Shown here in pieces: positions 1-5,595 of a stretch of DNA of 6,812 bases. Below the pieces are notes generated by a model. It ran no database searches. It was not told the DNA's origin and saw only the letters and a program-made list of their open reading frames with translations. The position numbers were made by a program, and so were the translations under genes. Numbering within the stretch: the stretch's first letter is position 1; the number at the start of each line of letters is the position of its first letter. The stretch lies in assembly GCA_018817205.1 (NCBI GenBank), contig JAHIUE010000027.1, forward strand, positions 1 through 6,812, in the 5' to 3' direction. The stretch is from Patescibacteria group bacterium. Lineage in GTDB: Bacteria; Patescibacteriota; Microgenomatia; Daviesbacterales; UBA10151.

Positions 1-279
1 ACCAAAATCCAGCATGATAATATCCCCTTTTTTTAATACCGAATCGTTTGTTTTATGGTGGACTTCGGAGCTGTTTTTACCAAAAGCCACAATGGGACGG
101 AAAGAAACTTTTGCCCCAAATTTCTTAAAAAACGATCTTAAAAACTTTGCTATTTCTTTTTCCGAAATTCCTGTTTTTATTTTTCCCAAAATATAATCAA
201 ATGCCAAATCTGTTAACTTGCAAGCTTTCTCAATTTTACTAATTTCTTCTTGTAATTTTATTCTTCTTGTTTTAGGCAT
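1..279 (-). CDS. M24 family metallopeptidase (Xaa-Pro dipeptidase/aminopeptidase type), 3' part outside window
   Basis: The first 93 residues are present; the gene runs off the left edge. M24 'pita-bread' enzymes are cytosolic dimetal hydrolases that cleave peptide bonds next to proline or remove N-terminal residues. Visible signs are the helical entry segment (KLQEEISKIEKAC, residues 8-20), the GISEKEIA turn (38-45), RPIVAFGKNSSEVHHKTND (61-79) and GDIIMLDFG (85-93). H74 aligns with the conserved active-site His of the prolidase/aminopeptidase P group and D91 with the first metal-binding Asp; the remaining ligands lie outside the window. The ATG is six bases after the TAA of the helicase gene, in the same frame, so that stop bounds the start; a TTG directly after the stop is a less likely alternative. 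The protein begins at the catalytic domain and lacks the N-terminal creatinase-like domain of full-length PepP/PepQ. It looks like the last gene of a three-gene unit, with no functional link to the helicase visible. Methionine aminopeptidase is the nearest alternative, but the HHKTND pattern favours the Xaa-Pro group. Confidence 0.92.
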   Translation of the reverse strand, partial: MPKTRRIKLQEEISKIEKACKLTDLAFDYILGKIKTGISEKEIAKFLRSFFKKFGAKVSFRPIVAFGKNSSEVHHKTNDSVLKKGDIIMLDFG

Positions 280-285
280 ATTCAA

Positions 286-3200
286 TTAAAAAACCATTTT
301 TCTTAATGAACAAAATTCACAATTCTTTTCTCCACATGTCTGATCCCAAAACGACAAATCCATTATCTGCTTCCCTACTGATTTTATCATCTGCTCCAAA
401 TCGCGTACTTGAGATTCGTTGATTGGAAAAGTCTCACTTCTGAGTCTTTGCTTATCATCCGGTTCTACAAAATCAATAACACCCTCCTTCATTTTCAATA
501 ACCCTTCTTTATATCTATCCAGAAGAATTCGATAAAAAACAAGCTGTCTTAAATAATTATAATTCTTCTCATTAACACTTCCATCAATTTGCGATCTACT
601 TTTTGGTTTACCCGATTTAAAATCATGAATCCTAACAGATCCATCGCTTGATAGAAATTCAATCATATCCAACCTGCCGTTAAGAATAATTCCTGCGGCA
701 AATTTAACTCCCTTAATCGACATCTCACTTTGCATATCAGTAGGCCAAGCCGGAATCGCTTCTTTGAAGAAATGCTTTAAGGCCCTGTCACCCTTAATTA
801 AGCATTCTTCTATCTCTTTTTCAGAAAGTGGCTGGTCGTCTAAATATTCTTTGAATTTATCGACTAAAAATTTGTAACCTCTTTTTTTTGTTTTTCTGTA
901 TTTAATATAAGCACTTAATGCATAGTGTATGGCGGACCCAAAAATTAAATTCTTATCCTTCTTTTCCGGTAAGGAAACGAGGTTTCTGAAAAAATATCTC
1001 CAAGGACATTTAATAAAGTTATCTAATCCTGTCGCCGATAAACCTTTTTCTAAAAATAGACTCTGTAAATATTTTTTATCCTTAGGAGTTATGTTCACTT
1101 TAACCGGCTGATTATAAACTTGTGCATTATCAAAAGTTTTCTCAAACTTTGAAACGTTAACTTTTTCTAAAAACTTCGTGTTAATTTCCTGTAGAAATTG
1201 ACTCGGTAATTGCTCTCTCCCACCTAGTCCATATTTAGAATATGTCAATAGAATGCCTTTCTTAGCCCTAGTCATTCCAACGTAAAAAAGCCTACGTTCG
1301 TCTTCAATTTCTTCAAATGAAATATCCGCTTTGACATTTTGTCCGAAGTACTCCCAAGGTATTTTTATTTTTGTACTCCTTTTTCTGGAATTACCCCATC
1401 TCCCATCAAAACAATTTATGATATATACAAATTCAAACTCCAAACCCTTAGATTGGTGTGCCGTCATAAGTCTAATTCCTTCTTCCATAGACGAATTAAA
1501 TTTTGTCCTCCAGGAAACTTTGTGTTTTTCTACTGTCTGTAAAAGATGCAAAAAATCCGCTAAATTAAACTTGGGATTTTTGCTAAGGTACAATTTAACT
1601 TCATCAAAAAGAGCGGTTAGTTTATTAACTATCTGATATCTCTGTCCTGACTGCAGAAAATATTCTTTAAACCCGGATCCATTCACAACATTAACAAACA
1701 ATTCGTCAAAAGGAATATTATTGCTATTACTTATCCACTTGTTATATTTCCAGTAGAAATCAACGATAGCTTCCGGTTTTTCCAAACCTAATTTTTTAAT
1801 ATTCTTTTTGTTTATCTTTCTAATAAATTCATTAATACCTATTCTCTGCTTTCTTGAATAACTTATTATTTGATAGATATCGAAAGGGTCAATCCCCAAA
1901 AAATCGATTTGTAAAACTTTAGCAAGTATCATCTCGTCAAAAGGTTGTCCTATAGCTTGAAAAATAAGTAACAATTTTTCTATATGCAAATCTTTCAGAA
2001 TATCCTGATCTGCTCTTATTACATATTTAATACCCATCCTGTTGAAGATTTGAGCTAAGGGAACGAGATCCATATTTCTTCTTGCCAAAACTGCAATTTG
2101 TGAAGGATTAGTTCCTTTTTCTATTTTTTGATTGATCTCTGATGAGATATATTCATATTCCAGATCGTAATTTGAAAATTCTGCAATTTTAATTTTCTCC
2201 GGCATTTTTTTAGAATCAGACAATAAATTTTTCGCAGGTAAAACATTTGCGCTGATATTTTTCTCAATCAAACTCCCTGTAGCATCAAGAATGATTTGAT
2301 TAGACCGATAATTTATCTGAAGATTAATTAATTTTGCTGCAGGATATATTTTTTTGAAGTAAAGAAAATTTTCTAACGAAGCCCCTTGGAAACGATAGAT
2401 TGCCTGCTTCTCGTCGCCTACTACAAATAAATTAGGGACTTCATAAAAATTTGCAACTAATTCAATCAGACGATTTTGTGCGGCATTAGTATCCTGATGT
2501 TCATCTATTAATATATATTGGTATTTTTCCTGTATTCTTAATAGCAATGATTTATCTACCTGCAATACTTTAATAACCTCCAGCAACATATCGTTAAAAT
2601 CATATTTTTTCCCCTCACGCAAAGACTTCTGATAATTTTCAAAAACTTGCAAAAATTCTTTTGTCTTTTCGGTATCTTTTTTTAATGTCTGATATTGCCC
2701 TTTCATTTCCCCTCTGTATTTACCTTTTTCATGATACAAGTCCTTTATCTTTGTAAAATAATCTTCCTGCTTTCCAATTGCCTCTTTTAACCTATCGGGA
2801 GTGATACCTTCTTTTTTCAAATCATTAATTGATTGCAGTATGTCTTTTAGAAAATAAAACGGTTCTCCAAAAGGTTTAAGAACCAATAAATCTAGCTTTC
2901 CAATAAGTTGTTCTATCATTTCAATCTGTTCAACTTCTGTAATTAATTCTGAAGACATTAACGCAGGAGATTCATCAGGATAATTTTTTAAAATACTGTT
3001 TGCAAAAGAATGAAAAGTTGAAATTTCTACCCTAAATGCCGGCGTTCCGATAATTTCAGAAAGCCTATCCCTCATTTCATAGCTGGCTGCTTCTGAAAAA
3101 GTGAGCGCCAAAATATTCTCCGGATTTATTTGGGTTTTAAGCAAAATGTTGGCAATACGGAGAGTTAGTATTTGTGTCTTCCCCGTTCCTGGACCTGCAA

Positions 3201-3291
3201 TTACCATAACCGGTCCTTCGATTTCATCAACTGCTTGTCTCTGGAGTGTATTTAGATTTTTGTAAGCTTTCTTAAATTCACTTGTTACCAT
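286..3291 (-). CDS. UvrD/PcrA-type superfamily 1A helicase fused to a RecB-like PD-(D/E)XK nuclease
   Basis: An ATP-driven 3'-5' DNA translocase/helicase with a C-terminal nuclease on one 1001-residue chain, probably used in DNA end processing or repair as AddAB/AdnAB/RecBCD are. Helicase motifs in order: Q motif LNTLQRQAV (13-21), Walker A GPGTGKT (33-39), motif Ia ALTFSEAA (62-69), motif II DEHQDT (263-268, His where DEFQD is usual), motif III VVGDEKQAIYRFQGA (290-304), motif IV INYRSN (326-331), motif V MTAHQSKGLEF (609-619) and motif VI DERRLFYVGMTRAKK (664-678). The nuclease covers about 750-1001: LSATGLDNFIKCPWRYFF (751-768), FGSAIH with H789, GRLD with D875, IHDFKSGK with D890 and K892, and LRQLVFY with Q916. 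Cysteines 762, 986, 991 and 994 resemble the iron-sulfur staple of AddB-type nucleases. All catalytic residues I expect are present, so the enzyme should be active. The gene begins 12 bases after the DUF2130 stop with no convincing ribosome binding site (AGGAAG is 17 bases away), suggesting coupled translation. UvrD-like helicase-nuclease is secure; the exact pathway is inference. Confidence 0.96.
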   Translation of the reverse strand: MVTSEFKKAYKNLNTLQRQAVDEIEGPVMVIAGPGTGKTQILTLRIANILLKTQINPENILALTFSEAASYEMRDRLSEIIGTPAFRVEISTFHSFANSILKNYPDESPALMSSELITEVEQIEMIEQLIGKLDLLVLKPFGEPFYFLKDILQSINDLKKEGITPDRLKEAIGKQEDYFTKIKDLYHEKGKYRGEMKGQYQTLKKDTEKTKEFLQVFENYQKSLREGKKYDFNDMLLEVIKVLQVDKSLLLRIQEKYQYILIDEHQDTNAAQNRLIELVANFYEVPNLFVVGDEKQAIYRFQGASLENFLYFKKIYPAAKLINLQINYRSNQIILDATGSLIEKNISANVLPAKNLLSDSKKMPEKIKIAEFSNYDLEYEYISSEINQKIEKGTNPSQIAVLARRNMDLVPLAQIFNRMGIKYVIRADQDILKDLHIEKLLLIFQAIGQPFDEMILAKVLQIDFLGIDPFDIYQIISYSRKQRIGINEFIRKINKKNIKKLGLEKPEAIVDFYWKYNKWISNSNNIPFDELFVNVVNGSGFKEYFLQSGQRYQIVNKLTALFDEVKLYLSKNPKFNLADFLHLLQTVEKHKVSWRTKFNSSMEEGIRLMTAHQSKGLEFEFVYIINCFDGRWGNSRKRSTKIKIPWEYFGQNVKADISFEEIEDERRLFYVGMTRAKKGILLTYSKYGLGGREQLPSQFLQEINTKFLEKVNVSKFEKTFDNAQVYNQPVKVNITPKDKKYLQSLFLEKGLSATGLDNFIKCPWRYFFRNLVSLPEKKDKNLIFGSAIHYALSAYIKYRKTKKRGYKFLVDKFKEYLDDQPLSEKEIEECLIKGDRALKHFFKEAIPAWPTDMQSEMSIKGVKFAAGIILNGRLDMIEFLSSDGSVRIHDFKSGKPKSRSQIDGSVNEKNYNYLRQLVFYRILLDRYKEGLLKMKEGVIDFVEPDDKQRLRSETFPINESQVRDLEQMIKSVGKQIMDLSFWDQTCGEKNCEFCSLRKMVF

Positions 3292-3303
3292 TATGACTTG
3301 CCG

Positions 3304-4446
3304 TTAAACTTCCTGTTGATCTAGGGTTACTTCAACATCTTCAAATTCCAAACTTTTTACTTCTGGCAAAGGCTCTTCAATCAAGCCCGAGAGCGACCCA
3401 TGAATTGTTAAAGTATTTATTTTAAGTCTATCAATTTCTTTTTCTCTTTGAGCCCAAATTTTTTGTGTTATCATTTTTTCTTTCTCTAAAGTTTTTTCCA
3501 TAGTTGAATAAGTTTCAAGCATTGAGTCAATCTTTTGAGCAAATTCCGTACTAGTAATATATCTATATAAAGATTCTATTTTTTCATTTTTCCCAATAGA
3601 TAAAGACTTAGTATTCGCAAGATCGATTAAACTTTTTCTTAAAATGATAGCTACTTGTAAAACACATTCAAAACTTGTGATATGTACGCCTTCTTTCTGA
3701 CCAAAGAACCGAATATCTTGAGGTAAAATTGTAGAAATTATCACCGCCACATCTGCTTTTTCCTCCCTCATATCCTCTTTTAATTTACTTATCCAATCTC
3801 CCCCAAAAGCCTTGGTCCTTTTGCTCTCCCATACGATTTTACCTGCTTCCCTCCCCGTCGGATCTCTCACTACCTGAACCAAATCCGCTCCTTTAATCCC
3901 TTTACCCACCGCTTTTATATCATCAACAGGAAATTCATGCCTTAAAATTTCTTCCAGTTCTAATTCTAAAACCTCACCTTGAAGTTGCTGCGAACCTTGT
4001 CCTACTTTTCTTTGTGCTTCATCCAGAGATTTTTTTAACGAATCAATTAACTGATCTTTTTCCTTTTCTTTAAGATGAAAATTTTCCGTCATCTTTTCTG
4101 CAGTCTCTTCTTGTATTTTCTTTCGTTCTTCATCAATCTGTCGTAGTTTTTCAAGCTCTAAATTTTTCTCCTTTTCTTCTAGCTCCGCAGTTTTTTTGCG
4201 GAGTACCAATTCATTCTCTCTGAATAGATCTATCTCTTTTTTCTGCTTTTCCAGTTGTTCTTCTAAAACAAGTTTTTCTTCTTTTGTTTTTTCATCCTGT
4301 TTTTTTTGCAAATTTTGCCATTTCTCATTATATTCATCGCGTAAGTTTTGCCTTATTTGATCTTCGATTTGAGATTTAAAAGCCTGATCTATAGATATTC
4401 TTTTTTTACAGTTAGGACAAATAATATTTGTTGAGTGGTTATCCAT
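3304..4446 (-). CDS. DUF2130 family protein: CxxC head, long coiled coil and restriction-endonuclease-like domain
   Basis: A 380-residue soluble protein with the layout of the DUF2130 family, whose cellular role is not established to my knowledge. It opens with ICPNCKKRI (C10, C13), half of a zinc-ribbon motif. Residues about 25-150 are a highly charged Lys/Glu/Gln coiled coil. A PD-(D/E)XK-like core follows: QGEVLELELEEILRHEFP (156-173), KGIKGADLVQVV with D188, and GKIVWESKR with E207 and K209, which match the D...ExK catalytic pattern; the domain continues to about 278 (ADVAVIIST, QEGVHITSFE-like segment). A second coiled coil (about 300-345, including WAQREKEIDRL) and an acidic tail complete it. 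The fold suggests DNA binding or cleavage. It is first in the minus-strand unit, 12 bases ahead of the helicase-nuclease, so a joint DNA-processing role is plausible but unproven. An extended -10 sits 11 bases upstream of its ATG, and no ribosome binding site is seen. RmuC-like proteins share the coiled coil plus nuclease layout, but the GAD...ExK text fits DUF2130 better. Confidence 0.92.
   Translation of the reverse strand: MDNHSTNIICPNCKKRISIDQAFKSQIEDQIRQNLRDEYNEKWQNLQKKQDEKTKEEKLVLEEQLEKQKKEIDLFRENELVLRKKTAELEEKEKNLELEKLRQIDEERKKIQEETAEKMTENFHLKEKEKDQLIDSLKKSLDEAQRKVGQGSQQLQGEVLELELEEILRHEFPVDDIKAVGKGIKGADLVQVVRDPTGREAGKIVWESKRTKAFGGDWISKLKEDMREEKADVAVIISTILPQDIRFFGQKEGVHITSFECVLQVAIILRKSLIDLANTKSLSIGKNEKIESLYRYITSTEFAQKIDSMLETYSTMEKTLEKEKMITQKIWAQREKEIDRLKINTLTIHGSLSGLIEEPLPEVKSLEFEDVEVTLDQQEV
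4183..4203. repeat. Perfect 6-bp inverted repeat with A7/T7 loop inside the DUF2130 gene
   Basis: CTCCGC (4183-4188) and GCGGAG (4198-4203) are exact reverse complements around a nine-base loop holding seven T (seven A in the mRNA). It lies in the coiled-coil coding region, over residues LRKKTAEL. It could form a short mRNA hairpin, but six pairs within a coding sequence may well be chance, and there is no U-run after the stem as a terminator would need. Confidence 0.35.
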
Positions 4447-4457
4447 AAAACACCGCT

Positions 4458-4466
4458 ATTTTACCA
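4458..4466 (-). promoter_or_regulatory. Extended -10 promoter (TGGTAAAAT) for the DUF2130-helicase-M24 unit
   Basis: Read on the minus strand, TGG followed by TAAAAT forms an extended -10 that matches TATAAT at five of six positions. No good -35 is found at 16-18 bases upstream, which is acceptable for an extended -10. Only 11 bases separate it from the ATG, so transcription should start about four bases before the start codon and leave almost no leader. It lies in the 87-bp gap after the upstream orphan gene, where I see no Rho-independent terminator, so readthrough from that gene is also possible. Confidence 0.5.
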
Positions 4467-4533
4467 CTATTCAATCAATCGTGAGCGCAATCTCCAAATC
4501 CTCCCTTGGCTCCACCTTTGAAGTAATAGGAGT

Positions 4534-5148
4534 TTAAAAACACTGCCGTGGTATTTTATAGGCAATTACTGAACTTCTAAAAGGACGTTTGTTTTTTAAA
4601 TCTAAACTTGCCCAATCCTCTTTCGAAATATCTCCGTCTAACTGATAAAGATTTGCAGCAATTAATCCGCCTTGATGTCGAAACATCATTTCTTTCAATA
4701 ATCCGTCTGAATCCATTAAATAACTAAACACAATCGAAGAATCTAATTTTGAAGCATTAATTTTATACCCTCTTAAACTATCACTGCCTACCGCTTCTTT
4801 CCTTTTTTGACCTTTTATTGGAAACGCTTGAGCACCATCTGCGGAAAGTGCAACAGCCCACAAATAGCGATTATCTAACTGAAACTGATGAAATTTTACT
4901 TTTGCTAAAAATGGACCAACAGGATATTCATTTTTGCCATTTTTAGAACACTCTATTATTTCTGCCTTAAGTGCCCCTGTCGGTATATCTTGTAGAAAAT
5001 TGGCCAACCAGGGATTGGCAGTTTCCTGATCTCGAAGAAAAACCTCTAAATCCGCGACCGGCTCTTTGATAAAAAATCCACCCATACACCCTGACCAATG
5101 CTGAACACAGATATCTAACCTAATCTGGGGATCTTTTTCTTTTTTCAT
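4534..5148 (-). CDS. Hypothetical soluble protein, 204 residues, not recognised
   Basis: I do not recognise a family. The protein has no signal peptide, membrane segment or coiled coil, and its alternating hydrophobic stretches suggest a mixed alpha/beta fold. Stretches that look structured or possibly conserved are LDICVQHWSGCMGGFF (11-26), YPVGPFLAKVKFHQF (75-89), RYLWAVALSADGAQAFP (94-110) and FRHQGGLIAANLYQLDGD (156-173). The four cysteines (14, 21, 67, 203) form no CxxC pair, although C14 and C21 could pair or bind a metal. The ATG at 5148 is well bounded: an in-frame TAA lies six codons upstream (5164-5166), and there is no ribosome binding site. A -10-like TAAGAT lies seven bases before it. 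The gene diverges from the membrane protein-metG pair and runs 87 bases ahead of the DUF2130 gene in the same direction. Its coherent reading frame, normal composition and flanking promoter argue that it is real; no function is proposed. Confidence 0.75.
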   Translation of the reverse strand: MKKEKDPQIRLDICVQHWSGCMGGFFIKEPVADLEVFLRDQETANPWLANFLQDIPTGALKAEIIECSKNGKNEYPVGPFLAKVKFHQFQLDNRYLWAVALSADGAQAFPIKGQKRKEAVGSDSLRGYKINASKLDSSIVFSYLMDSDGLLKEMMFRHQGGLIAANLYQLDGDISKEDWASLDLKNKRPFRSSVIAYKIPRQCF

Positions 5149-5155
5149 GAAGCGT

Positions 5156-5161
5156 ATCTTA
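5156..5161 (-). promoter_or_regulatory. Candidate -10 hexamer (TAAGAT) for the 204-residue orphan gene
   Basis: TAAGAT on the minus strand matches TATAAT at four of six positions and ends seven bases before the ATG, so the predicted transcript would begin at or next to the A of the start codon. The -35 is poor: TTAGCT or TAGCTT lies 17-18 bases upstream. It is the weakest of the three promoters in the window. Its support is mainly the same unusual spacing as the others and the absence of a ribosome binding site. Confidence 0.38.
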
Positions 5162-5187
5162 ACTTATTTCAGCCTAAAAAGCTAATC

Positions 5188-5217
5188 TTCACCCGGAGAG
5201 GAATTTTGAGTTACAAT
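5188..5217 (+). promoter_or_regulatory. Candidate promoter TTCACC-18 bp-TACAAT for the membrane protein-metG pair
   Basis: TTCACC (5188-5193) matches TTGACA at four of six positions, and TACAAT (5212-5217) matches TATAAT at five of six, with an 18-base spacer. The -10 ends six bases before the ATG at 5224, which predicts a leaderless transcript starting at the start codon. It lies in the 75-bp divergent region back to back with the orphan gene's promoter. If it is correct, the GGAGAGG just upstream lies in the spacer and cannot serve as a ribosome binding site. Confidence 0.5.
5195..5201 (+). promoter_or_regulatory. Shine-Dalgarno-like GGAGAGG upstream of an alternative TTG start
   Basis: GGAGAGG ends four bases before a TTG at 5206 that is in frame with the membrane protein gene, and its GGAG core is seven bases from that TTG. 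It is the best ribosome-binding-site match I noticed next to a gene start in the window. It would give a 129-residue product starting at TTG. It conflicts with the TACAAT promoter, which would start transcription downstream of it, so only one of the two readings can hold for a given transcript. Confidence 0.3.
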
Positions 5218-5223
5218 TGGGAT

Positions 5224-5595
5224 ATGGGAAAATATTTAGTAAAAATTACCCCTGCTTTGATTTTTTGGGGGATTTTTGGATTTGTGGTTTTGCAAGTCCC
5301 TTATCCTGAAAGTTTAACCCAAGCCAATGCTTTGCAAATTCTGCCTTTTTTTACCTCATTATTTTTAGCAGCGGCTTTTACGGTAAATATTTTCCTAAAA
5401 CATTTCCTTCCATCATCTTCGATCGGCCTAGGGATAATTTTCCTACTTATCCTTAAAGCTTTGGATACTTTGAATATTGTCACCGGAGCGCTAACTTTAA
5501 TTGCCATATATCTTCTTTTCAGCTATTTTAAGAAAATCAAAAGGAAAAGTTTGACTAAATTGCCAAAAATCACTAGACTGACAAAAAAACTATGA
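5224..5595 (+). CDS. Small four-helix integral membrane protein upstream of metG, function unknown
   Basis: A 123-residue hydrophobic protein. Predicted membrane helices are about residues 8-25 (ITPALIFWGIFGFVV), 38-58 (LQILPFFTSLFLAAAFTV), 65-80 (SSIGLGIIFLLILKAL) and 83-102 (LNIVTGALTLIAIYLLFSYF). A strongly basic tail (KKIKRKSLTKLPKITRLTKKL, in part) should lie in the cytoplasm by the positive-inside rule. A conserved-looking loop VPYPESLTQA (25-34) joins helices one and two. I recall similar short proteins, with a PYPESLTQA-like loop and KALD segment, from Microgenomates, but know no function. I chose the ATG because a TACAAT -10 lies six bases before it; an in-frame TTG at 5206 with a Shine-Dalgarno-like GGAGAGG would add six residues. 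The TGA stop overlaps the metG ATG (ATGA), so the two are probably co-transcribed and translationally coupled. A role in tRNA charging is not implied by this arrangement alone. Confidence 0.78.
   Translation: MGKYLVKITPALIFWGIFGFVVLQVPYPESLTQANALQILPFFTSLFLAAAFTVNIFLKHFLPSSSIGLGIIFLLILKALDTLNIVTGALTLIAIYLLFSYFKKIKRKSLTKLPKITRLTKKL

Noticed and set aside
14..196. Plus-strand open frame at the left edge
   Set aside because: It is antisense to the M24 peptidase, whose GKNSSEVHHKTND and LDFG motifs are unmistakable in the other strand.
929..1636. Open frames on the plus strand (60-101 codons) opposite the helicase gene
   Set aside because: They lie wholly antisense to a helicase-nuclease with clear motifs, show no domain-like content and have no start signals.
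286..4446. Restriction-modification system made of the two nuclease-fold genes
   Set aside because: There is no methyltransferase motif or specificity subunit in the window, and both families also occur outside restriction contexts.
4447..4533. Possible terminator or small RNA in the gap between the orphan gene and the DUF2130 gene
   Set aside because: No stem followed by a T-run is present; only weak CTCC/GGAG pairing is visible. The only supportable signal is the extended -10.
5301..5507. Minus-strand open frame inside the membrane protein gene
   Set aside because: It is a basic, low-quality translation opposite a coherent four-helix protein.
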